Assembly (NCBI RefSeq): GCF_963678975.1
Contig: NC_089285.1
Location: forward strand, 10,402,694 to 10,466,693
Length of the DNA: 64,000 bases
Source: Dysidea avara
Lineage: Eukaryota > Porifera > Demospongiae > Dictyoceratida > Dysideidae
Direction: 5' to 3'
The position numbers and the translations under genes are program-made. The notes under the pieces are model-generated. The model saw only the letters and a list, made by a program, of their open reading frames with translations, was not told the origin of the DNA and did not search any database. This document shows, in pieces, positions 43,106 through 54,800 of the stretch (positions within the stretch are counted from its first letter, which is position 1; each line of letters opens with the position of its first letter).

Positions 43106-43920
43106 ATGAAATGCTCTAATGTAACAACCAGCTAAAGAATTTGAAGCTTAAACATCAATGAAGTTGGCCAATTATCAGGAATAATTGGCAATTCTCAAAA
43201 GCATACTATGAATAAGTGATTTTTTGAGCACTGCTCAAAAGCATAATGCTCAATATTTGGAGCATAATAGCCTCATGCCTATCTAAGGTGTAATTATTGT
43301 ATTTCTTATGTCAGTAAAGACCTTGTAGTACCTCTACTACATGAACAAGTACATCCTGACATATAACTGTTATGGGATTGTTGGCATGACCACTTTTGGA
43401 TATTTATGCATGTTAAAAATTGTTTGCTTTTCTTAAAGGTCAATCTGTGTGATAATCTCCAGAAACAACTGATGGAAAGGTTATTTTTGCAGTGCATGGA
43501 AACCTTAAGATACCCAGCTGTTGTAGCTGCTTTTATATTTATTAGACAACTATCCCTCTAGGGACCTGGCAAGGAGGCTAACAGTAAGCCTGTGAAGCAG
43601 GGAGTCAGAAACCTGTAACTTTATAGGAACTACAAAATTATTGCATGACAGCTACGCCCTTAATTGATCAGAGCACAACAACCATGTGCATTAATGACCT
43701 AGCTGTAATCTGTTGCAGTCTTATCATAGCCTAACAAGACATGACAGTATGTGTAGTCAACACCATCATGAGCTATGGCAAAGTTAGCAAACAATTAGCT
43801 AATATAAACATGAACTGGTTTCCAGTATATAGTACAAGAAAAATTAATGTGAGTAGCTATTACACATAAATATGTGGGGTGGTCCTTACTTAGGATGGTG
43901 GCAACATGCAAGCCGGGCTC

Positions 43921-44367
43921 TAGGGACCCGCCGATTATGCTCATAATTTCACCTATTATGCTATGCTGCACTGCTCAAAAATTTACCCATTATGCTTAAA
44001 GTTATGCTCAATACTTACCCATTATGCTCAAATTATGCCCAATTATTTATGCCTCAGTTCTCATGCTCTGCTAATAATTTCCATTTTACGGATAAATCAA
44101 TAAGTGGCTGAAGCACAAACGTACTTGTCAAAATGTATATCACAGAAAAGATCGATATACTCTAATAGAACAGTCAGCTATGTGATTGTTCTATTAGAGT
44201 TACTGACTGTTCTATTAGAGTATATCGATCTTTCTGTGATAGCTATTTTGATAAGCAAGAATTCATACTATTACACAAATATTCTTCCTATTATGCTAGC
44301 ATTATGCTCAATGCTTTCAGGCACCTATTATGCTCATGATTATGCCAGCATAATCGGCGGGTCCCTA
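43921..44367. mobile_element. 443-bp MITE with GGGACCCGCCGATTATGC ends and TA duplication
   Basis: The element (43923-44365) starts GGGACCCGCCGATTATGCTC and ends GCATAATCGGCGGGTCCC, and is flanked by TA on both sides. The interior is rich in ATTATGCTCA repeats. A 102-bp hairpin built from the dispersed motif sits inside it (44139-44240). TA target duplication suggests a Tc1/mariner-like mobiliser. A diverged relative without clean ends lies at 42880-43275. Confidence 0.85.
44139..44240. repeat. Hairpin made of inverted dispersed motifs
   Basis: ATCACAGAAAAGATCGATAT, ACTCTAATAGAACAGTCA on the left arm and TGACTGTTCTATTAGAGTAT, ATCGATCTTTCTGTGAT on the right arm are almost perfect reverse complements. 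A third copy (TGATTGTTCTATTAGAGTTA) lies in the loop. It is nested in the MITE at 43921-44367. Confidence 0.9.
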
Positions 44368-44554
44368 CCGGGCTCACTCGCTAAAGCACGTGATTTTTGC
44401 GTAACAAGTGCGTGGGCGGCTGAAAAAAAAACGTTGTGCATTATATGGGAACTAAGTCAAGGTGCAGTGTATCCTCGAGTGTATCATTGCCTACTGTGAT
44501 CCAAATTAAGAATCTGATGTGTACCTTTACCTTCATCTGAGCTGGGTTCCGATC

Positions 44555-47500
44555 ATGTTATGTGCAAGACAATTACGTGGACGATTTAATACTACTGTTT
44601 GCAGCTGGAGAAATTGGTTTTGGCTAGAGCGGAGTAGAGGTGTAGCAACCACAACCAACCTCCACAGACGGTCCCCCAAAGCTGTTGTGTTTGATCTGGG
44701 TGGTGTTGCAGCTCTCAGCCCGTTTCCATTGTTCAGACAAGTTGAAAAAGAGCAAAATCTCAAGGAGAGATCAATTCAAGACACCATTAAAGCAGCTGGT
44801 TCTAATGGAAGCTTTTCAAAGCTGGAAAGAGGAGAAATCACAGTAGCAGATTTTCCATCATTATTTGCAGAAGAATATAAACAACAATGGGATATACCCC
44901 TTAATCCTTCAGTGGTTGATGACTTGATGTGTCGTCTAAGACAATCAGTCACTACTCTACATCGAGAAGTGTTGGATGCAGCTAGGGTGTTGTCTGGTCA
45001 TGATATCAAGGTTGCCATCTTAACTAACAACTTCAAAGAGAAAGATGGGACAACCTGGTTACCATCTGAATTGAATGAAGTATTTGATAAGGTAACTATA
45101 GTGTTTGTCAATTCTGTTTGTTGTGACAGGGTAGTTGGTATAGAGATCTGCAGGGAATGAGGATCTAGGGATCAGTGGAGACACAACTTTTCTTGAAATT
45201 TATTTATGTCACAAATCACAATGTTTAATTATGTATTTGTACTAGATATCTCTACAAGTCACAGTGTTAGTCTTGCTTCTTTTTCTCCATCACAAATTAT
45301 AAGTGCCCCTGGAGGTCTGGTCTGGAGGTCTGGTCTGGCAGTTGACCAGTTAGCATAGGCCACTCAATGATGAGCATGCTAGTTTCTTTTGTTGCCAGCT
45401 ACTAAGTTCAGAAACTTGTGTTAACAACTATTCCAGGTTAGTGATCGCTGCAGGTTACACAAGCAGCTTGACAGACTTTGTGTTTCAAGTGGCACACGAA
45501 GGGTGAAGACATGCTAGAATTCGTTTATAATTTTGTTAATACCCCTGTGTGAAGAATGAGTGATCTATGCTAAGCAATCTGGACCTTTTCCAGTTATAAT
45601 TTCTTTGAGGCACCGTGACAGTGAAGAAGTAGTCTGGCCATGCAAACTAAACACCATGACGGATAGTACAAGTATAGAATGTATAAACATTGTACAGGAT
45701 ATAAAATTCTAATAAAAGTTGGGTACCAGGTCCTTGGTCCCTAGAGCCTACTGTTTGTACTAACCCCAGTTAGTTATTTTTGTAAGCTGTGGAAGTTTAT
45801 TTGCATGCAGTCAAACCTGGGACACTTAGAATTTATACCTGTTTTTGCTACATAAAATGTATGAAGATGGGACCTAACATCTTTGTTAAGATTTTTCTGT
45901 CAAGTCAGCGTTTGGTATTGTACACTTTGCGTGGGTGGTATCTAAAAAGTAGTGTAAGTACTGCATAGCCCATATAGTAATAGCACAGTGAATAATTTCT
46001 TAAGTGTTCATTGCTGTAGAAAGAAAATGAACGTAGTTGTATTATATTTTGAAAAGTGTACCTGGGGTGTATAAACGTCTAGGATGTATTTACTTGTGTA
46101 TTATATTGTACGCTGCAGATATTGGAGTCAGCTAAGCTTGGTGTAAAGAAGCCAGACCCAGAGATATTCAAGATACTCCTGGACCAGTTAGGGGTTGAAG
46201 GGAAGGAGACAGTGTTCCTAGATGATATTGGTAGTAACCTAAAACCAGCCACTGACTTGTTTAACATGGAGACCATTAAAGTGGATGAGAATGATGTAAC
46301 AGCAGCTCTCAAAGTATTAGAAGAGAAAACAGGTGTGAAACTAGTAATCCCTGGCACCACTGCTCCCAAGGAGAAACAACAACTGTCGGTCTCTTCATTA
46401 CAATCCTATCTTGAGGAGAGATATGATTTAAAAGGCAGACATCATCCAGTTGTTAAGGTGTTCAAACATGGACAATCAAACCCCACTTACTACATCTCAT
46501 ATGCAGGTAAAGATTTAGTTTTGAGGAAGAAGCCACCAGGTAAACTGTTACCATCAGCTCATGCAGTGGAGAGAGAGTATCGAGTGATGCAGGCAATGAA
46601 GAGTGCTCATGTACCTATTCCTCCTCTGTGCTCATTGTGTGAGGACCCCAGTGTGCTCGGGACTCCATTTTATATCATGGAATACGTGTCTGGTAGGTTG
46701 TTTAAAAATCCTTCACTTGAGGAAATAGACAAGGAGAAGAGAAGAGATATCTACTTTGCCATGATAGATGTACTAGCTGCAATACATGCTGTAGACATTG
46801 AGAAAGTTAATCTTAGTGACTTTGGGAAACATGGGAATTACATTCAACGACAAACTGAACGTTGGTCAAAGCAATATGAAGCCAGCAAGACTCATGATAT
46901 ACCAGCCATGGACAAGATAATGAGATGGTTACCCAACAATATACCAGACCACACTAGAACTACTGTAGTTCATGGTGATTATCGTATTGACAATCTGTTA
47001 TTTGACCACAATCAACCAGAGGTTGTTGCTATACTAGACTGGGAACTATCCACACTTGGTGATCCCCTTAGTGACCTGGCTTACTGTTGTATGCCATATT
47101 ACCTGGAGCCTCATCATCCTGCACTGAAGGGGTTAAGTGGAAGTGATGTACAGGACATGGGATTACCTTCAGAAGATGAATTGTTACAGAGATACTGCAA
47201 GCTGACTGGTACCTCTGATGTGTCCAACTGGAAAACCTACATGGCGTTCACCTTCTTCAGGATAGCAGCTATACTGCAGGGTGTCTACAAGAGATCTTTA
47301 CAAGGTAAGTCATTGTAACTATACATGTACAATGTGCAGTAACATAGAAGGATACATTTTGTGGTGAGATTTTGTGACATATTATTGAATTGCAGGGGGG
47401 ATAGGACAAGCCCACATGAATTCGCAATAGTATTGCACAAACACTGAAAGAATTTCACATGAGCCAATAGCGTCTGTACAAAAGTAGAGGAAGAGGCGTG

Positions 47501-48798
47501 ACAAAGCACGATACATGTTTCAGTTCTACTTTGTGTTGTTTGCAACGGTGTGATTCTCAATCAAAAAAATGCAGCTGTTATGGTGAAATGGGGCTTATAG
47601 TGATGACTATGCATGGCAGTCATGGTTTTCACGCCAACAGTAAAAGTGATTACAGATGGATGAGTAGCTGACTAAGCTGTCTTCAATCCATGAAAAGCAA
47701 TAACAAAAAAAGAGAGAAATCATTGAACTGTTATGGCTGACCTGATTGGCAGGATTTTTTTGCTAGTGGGATACAATCAAAATGAACTTACATAATGTTT
47801 TGGTATTTAGTGTATGTTCTATTAGAGTGTTTGCCAACTGAGTGACTTGTTGCTATGTTACTTGAATACGAAGTGACCATGTTGTTGATCAGGTTAACCT
47901 TGACTTCTTGATGACTGGGACACCTATTGATGATCACAAATTATATGTGTATGTGTATGCTAACTTAAAACATGTACAGTACTTATAGTATAATGTAGTT
48001 GCTGTCGTTATTACACAGCTCAGTCTAGTGCTGATAATGCTGAGGCAGTTGGTTTGATGGCAGAAGGGATGGCAAATAGGGCATGGCATTTTGCACAGTC
48101 TGCTGCACCAGCAGCCACACACCCTAGAGGTAGAAGAAGCTACTCCACTACAGCAGCCCCTCCTACTACAGGTATGTAGCAAGTGTATTGTGTACTTATA
48201 CATCATAGTAGTAGCAACTGCACAAGCCAGCCAGCTGTTTTTTCTTAGTGTGCATGGACGTCAAATATACCCCTCTGGTAGCATTCACCACTTTTGATCA
48301 ACACTGCTGGTAGAGCTAATCAAAACAGTTGGCATGTAAAATGATGTACTACCACTCAACTGTTATATTCTTCTTGTTGAAATCATCATGAAATTGCATT
48401 GCGCTTGCCAACAAAGTACTAATGAATGATCCAGATGTTTTTCTCCACACTCACACACTATGCGTGGCTTGAAACTACTGTAATCTTAACCTATGATTGG
48501 GACCTACTCAACTTGGTCACTATGGTCCTATTAATGAGGTCATGAAGTACTTACACCTTTACTGACTTCTGTTGCGTATTCAGTGTTTGTGTCTGTATCA
48601 TCATCATCCTCTACTGTATGACAGGTCTACTAATGGGAGACATCACTCAATTCCCCTCCAGGATCCAGCAGTTACATCATCAGTTGAAGGAGTTTGTGGA
48701 TAACAAGATTATACCACTGGAACAAGAAGTAGGTAATTACTATGACAACCATGACACTAAGTGGACTGTGAATCCTAAAATAGAACAACTAAAGGTAC

Positions 48799-48877
<79 letters not shown>

Positions 48878-51800
48878 CTAATATGATTTGTTGAAGGAAA
48901 GAGTGTTCCATTCATTATTGTTTTATGGGTAAACTTTGCTGTCCTGTGAACTGTTCAGTGGAACAGGAAACATCTGTATACCAGGGAGTATGCTGCTTAT
49001 GAATCATGGACCAGTTAAGATAATGTTTGAGTCATCTCTCTGTTGTTGTGTCTCATAATATTTCCTTCTGTCATCAATTTAAAGGGAAAGTGTTGTATTG
49101 TGAGTGTTTCCCTGTTACCATGTACAGTAAGTGATTGTGTGATGTAGTAGCTTTGATTATGGCATATACTGTGTGTACAAACATGACTGTCTCTGTAAAT
49201 CTTACCGGGTATAGCCTTGATCATGTTGAATCAGTTTGAGACTTCATACCAACCTAATCAAAAAGTACAGTAGTACTGTTTAGATTAATTGTTTCATGGG
49301 TGAAAATCTCAACAGTATAAGGTCGGCACATACCAGGACTTAATGAGTACTAATGCAAGTACAGGTAAGAGGAATGAAACAGCAACTTCTTGTTTGCAGC
49401 CACAGTGTCAGTAGTTGAATAAAATGAACACTGTTGTTATAACCATCCTAGGTGCATGACAAGAAATCACCTATACAGACTGCCAGATGTAGAATTTTTT
49501 AACATAGCCATAACCTGATTTTTGGTCCGCCTGCCTGCCAGCCTGACCACAGTCACAAGGAAACAAAACAGCACACAGCCACCATTGCATGCCGCAATAA
49601 CATACTCACTGGTGGCACATGCCCTTTCTGGTTCCGCTGAGTACCTCACAGGAAAAGTTACTGATAAATAATATGCAAGATTTTACAACAAATATGACTA
49701 TCCACATACTCTATGGAATTGTTGGCCAATTGAATACACTATAGCAAGTAATATCACCTAAGGAATCTATTGTGATACTTATTGTAGAATTGTTTATAGA
49801 ATTTGCAATGTATTTTTCTGTGAATCTTATCACAAATCATCTGACAAACTTATTGTATTTCATTTGTTAAATTTTCTATAAAACCATTGAAGAATTCCCC
49901 ATTGCAGTTTTACTACTAATTTTGTTATAATTTTTCATGACACAAAAAACTTACAAAAATACAACCAAAACTAAAAGCATACAGTAATACAACATGTCCT
50001 GCATCAGTACATAGCTATAGTCCTGTCCTTTAGTAATCATATGTTCTGTCTGTTAAGTGATCAACAAATGTTCTATCTGTTTAGTGATCAACAAATGTTC
50101 TGTCTGTTTAGTGTTCAACAAATGTTCCATCTGTTTAGTGTTCAACAAATTCCATCTGTTTAGTGTTCAACAAATGTTCTGTCTGTTTAGTGATCAACAA
50201 ATGTTCTGTCTGTTTAGTGATTAGCAAATGTTCTGTCTGTTTAGTGATCAACAAATTTCCATCTGTTTAGTGATCAACAAATGTTCCGTCTGTATAGTGT
50301 TCAACAAATTTCTGTCCATTTAGTGTTCAACAAATGTTCTGTCTGTTTAGTGATCAACAAATGTTCCATCTGTTTAGTGTTCAACAAATGTTCCGTCTGT
50401 ATAGTGTTCAACAAATTTCTGTCCATTTAGTGTTCAACAAATGTTCTGTCTGTTTAGTGTTCAACAAATGTTCCGTCTGTTTAGTGTTCAACAAATGTTC
50501 TGTCTGTTTAGTGATCAACAAATTTCTGTCCATTTAGTGATCAACAAATGTTCTGTCTGTTTAGTGATCAACAAATGTTCTGTCTGTTTAGTGTTCAACA
50601 AATGTTCTGTCTGTTTAGTGTTCAACAAATGTTCTGTCTGTTTAGTGATCAACAAATTTCTGTCCATTTAGTGTTCAACAAATGTTCTGTCTGTTTAGTG
50701 ATCAACAAATTTCTGTCCATTTAGTGATCAACAAATGTTCTGTCTGTTTAGTGATCAACAAATGTTCTGTCTGTTTAGTGTTCAACAAATGTTCTGTCTG
50801 TTTAGTGATCAACAAATTTCTGTCCATTTAGTGTTCAACAAATGTTCTGTCTGTTTAGTGTTCAACAAATGTTCTGTCTGTTTAGTGATCAACAAATGTT
50901 CTGTCTGTTTAGTGATCAACAAATGTTCCATCTGTTTAGTGATCAACAAATGTTCTGTCTGTTTAGTGTTCAACAAATGTTCTGTCTGTTTAGTGTTCAA
51001 CAAATGTTCTGTCTGTTTAGTGTTCAACAAATGTTCTGTCTGTTTAGTGTTCAACAAATGTTCTGTCTGTTTAGTGTTCAACAAATGTTCTGTCTGTTTA
51101 GTGTTCAACAAATGTTCTGTCTGTTTAGTGATCAACAAATGTTCCATCTGTTTAGTGATCAACAAATGTTCTGTCTGTTTAGTGTTCAACAAATGTTCTG
51201 TCTGTTTAGTGTTCAACAAATGTTCTGTCTGTTTAGTGTTCAACAAATGTTCTGTCTGTTTAGTGATCAACAAATTTCTGTCCATTTAGTGTTCAACAAA
51301 TGTTCCATCTGTTTAGTGTTCAACAAATGTTCTGTCTGTTTAGTGTTCAACAAATGTTCCGTCTGTTTAGTGTTCAACAAATGTTCTGTCTGTTTAGTGA
51401 TCAACAAATTTCTGTCCATTTAGTGTTCAACAAATGTTCTGTCTGTTTAGTGATCAACAAATGTTCCATCTGTTTAGTGATCAACAAATGTTCCGTCTGT
51501 TTAGTGATCAACAAATGTTCCGTCTGTTTAGTGTTCAACAAATTTCTGTCCATTTAGTGTTCAACAAATGTTCTGTCTGTTTAGTGATCAACAAATGTTC
51601 CATCTGTTTAGTGATCAACAAATGTTCTGTCTGTTTAGTGTTCAACAAATGTTCCGTCTGTTTAGTGTTCAACAAATTTCTGTCCATTTAGTGTTCAACA
51701 AATGTTCTGTCTGTTTAGTGATCAACAAATGTTCCATCTGTTTAGTGATCAACAAATGTTCCATCTGTTTAGTGATCAACAAATGTTCCATCTGTTTAGT

Positions 51801-54800
51801 GATCAACAAATGTTCCATCTGTTTAGTGATCAACAAATGTTCCATCTGTTTAGTGATCAACAAATGTTCCATCTGTTTAGTGATCAACAAATGTTCCATC
51901 TGTTTAGTGATCAACAAATGTTCCATCTGTTTAGTGATCAACAAATGTTCCATCTGTTTAGTGATCAACAAATGTTCCGTCTGTTTAGTGTTCAACAAAT
52001 GTTCTATCTGCTTAGTGATCAACAAATTTAGTGATCAACATAAAATTATGTTCCGTCTGTTTAGTGATCAACAACAAATGTTCCATCTGTGAAGAGATCA
52101 ACAACAAATGTTCCATCTGTGAAGAAATCAACAAGCATTCCGTCTGTTTAGTAATCATCAACAAATGTTTCGTCTGTTTAGTAGTCAACAATGTTCCATC
52201 TGGATCATCCGAAGAATTCTCCACATACAAATCCCAATTGTTACAAATGCGTGGCTCGAATAAAAAATCTTCAGCAAATTGGCCATAGCCTCAGAAATAT
52301 AGCTCTTCCCTGCAGTATAATAATATAATCAGCTGTGCATATAATTAAATAATAACTCACAAAGTTTAGACAACCATTTTTTGCACTGAAATCCTTCCTT
52401 TGTTCTAGATTTTTTATTCAGAACACTCATTTGGGTATAAATTATTATTTGACGGAGACTCCTTCAATGGAACATCAACAAATTAATTGACGGAGACTCC
52501 TTCAATGGAACATCAACAAATTAATTGACGGAGACTCCTTCGATGGAACATCTACACACTTCAATAGTTTCAAATACACTCCAGATCAAAGCATTCTTCT
52601 GGTTTTTGTACACCCACACCAAATAGATTTTATTTTGACTCACTACAATGACATACTATGCATACACAATAATAGGAACTGATGTGCTTGCTTACCAGAT
52701 GAAGTGGATCCTTAAGTTGGTTAGCCAACACTACAACCTGAAATTTTTACATTCGACAACCATACAAGTTAGGCATTAGCTAGCTATCACCTCACCTGTT
52801 GTGTTACTTCAATGGCAGCCATTCTATAGGGCTACCATTAACAATAAATTTTCAGTTATACAAATGAAAGTGCATGTATGCATAAAAATTAGATTAAATC
52901 GCATCGTTCAGTCACAATTGCAACTTACCTCTCTGGTGCCGCCAGTTTTATCCCGGCTGGCATCACTGAAGAACTATAGCATCTCCTTTACTTATGCCAT
53001 CAAAACGCCCAGACTTAAAAGAATACCCTCGTGAAGCTTAGGCCTTCTCTCAAACATCCTGCACGACGTCCACGTCTTCATCAGTTTGAACTGAGCTCCC
53101 GCCGTTTCTATCACGTGGTTACTGTCATGGTGACGATCACGTGAATTGCTCGACTCTCGGAAGTTCGTCGTTCTGGAAGCCTTTGGTGATGGTTTATGCA
53201 AACAGCAAGATGTTTTCAGTCCGTGCAGAGACATTTCAGAGTGTTTAGAAATGAAAACAGGAAGAAGTTTCACAAGAATACATCTCGGAATACATGTATG
53301 CTCTGTGCGCATGCGTACAGATCATCTCTGTCTATGACCTGATTATTTATTGTAGATGAGGCAAGTGGACATGGTGTGTGTAGGGATCACATCACTACAA
53401 TACTAACACCAATAGAAAGTACTTTTACACGAGTCTTTATCACCATTCTAAGACTGACGATTTGGAGAACCAAGAAATCAACCATGCAACATAACCAGTC
53501 AGTATGCCATACCATAGGTAGCATATAATATCCATGGCCATACTTGACAGCAATGTCTGAAGTTGACTATGGTGTGGACAAAAGCCAACAATTGTAGCTA
53601 ATGGTGATAGTACCTGATCAAACAATCATGTTTTGTGTGCATACTTATACACTCTCATGATTGCATTCAGTTGTTCATTCAATGCAATGCCATGCACATA
53701 TGCTAGAATCATGTTACTTTCTATAAAAGCTGATGCTTTTTGGAATATACTCATATTAGGATTTGAATGGAAGGTTGAATATTTACCATCTTGTGAAGTT
53801 TCAGAACACTTTTCGGTTGGTGACTGTCCACATGCAGTAGCATGCACATTGTTTAGTGATCATTTACTTTGGATTGGATTGTGCATGGCAGCTTATACAA
53901 AGGTGCTTTGCTGCTGTTGGTTCATCACAGCCCTATACACCCAGTCTTTAATCAGTGATGAAATCACAAGTCCACGATGATTTGCATACTACCACAGTCC
54001 ATGCAAGTTGGATGAACTACTATAATAAATAATTATATAATTATAGCTCTGTGTGTATTGATGTTGTAAAGATAATTAATATTCAAAGCCTCATGATCAG
54101 ATGAACACATACATGCGGTAATAGAATTCTACAAAGCATTTTACAATGCACTAAAATTTGCTGTGAAATAAAGTACACTATTTTATAGTCATTATATCAC
54201 TATTTGTAAAGTGAGAATATATTGTGGAATTACTCGCAATATTCTTTTGTCATAATTCCACAATGAAATATCATGTAGTATTTTATACTATATTCCCCAG
54301 TACTGTTTAATGTCCTGTGAAATTGTTTGCACTATATTACTGTGGTTTGTTTCAGTAAAATGTTATGCATAATTCTACTGAGTGTTTTATAGCACAGAAA
54401 AATGCTCTGCAAAACACTACATACTATTCCTCAGGTACTTTTCCTGTGCCTGCTGCCTTAATTCTGTGTTTTGTTATATTCAATTACATGGTCATCTTCT
54501 TCATGCATGGAAACCATACTAAGCATTAATTTTCTGTACTGACACTTTCCTTAGAGGAGCATATTTAGATGTCACATAAGAAGTAGATACATGTATGGGA
54601 CAATGGCCTTAAACAATCTGAACATACCACATGCCCTTAATGACCAGAGCTGGGAGAATGCCATCCTTAATGATCTAACAGGCATTAGCTGCACAATCGC
54701 AGTAGACACACTAATAAAGCAGTCACAGCCACATGTTTATACTGTAGCAAGAAAAAGTTTACTAGTATACTAGACCAGAGCTAATGTACATGATACATGG

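Larger units (their letters stand above)
42525..43490. mobile_element. MITE-like element (AGGAAGGTG ends), copy 2, with insertions
   Basis: The left end (42536-42600: TAGGAAGGTGTTTCTTTTTG, TTGTTTCTGGTAATATTTTC, ACACAGACTGAAAG) and the right end (43405-43480: TTTTCTTAAAGGTCAATCTG, TGTGATAATCTCCAGAAACA) match the two ends of the element at 2845-3570. The interior is larger and contains the AAGAGTTCATAATA hairpin at 42783-42826, an ATTATGC-rich block (42880-43275) and three motif copies at 43025-43100. Confidence 0.65.

Noticed and set aside
48618-48881. ORF ending in a long Cys-Val repeat
   Set aside because: The Cys-Val part is the translated (GT)38 run downstream of the exon 4 donor; only the first part is coding.
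50036-52200. CRISPR-like array
   Set aside because: The units are contiguous with no unique spacers, and the surrounding genes are animal genes with introns.
50334-52290. Long open frames on both strands encoding 9-residue repeats ([27 protein letters not shown])
   Set aside because: They are by-products of a 27-bp tandem repeat whose length is a multiple of three. The 26-bp variant units shift the frame, and the array lies in an intron.
52992-53312. 106-residue minus-strand ORF in the ACAD10 intron
   Set aside because: No family resemblance, no convincing splice context, and composition that follows the CpG-richer DNA.
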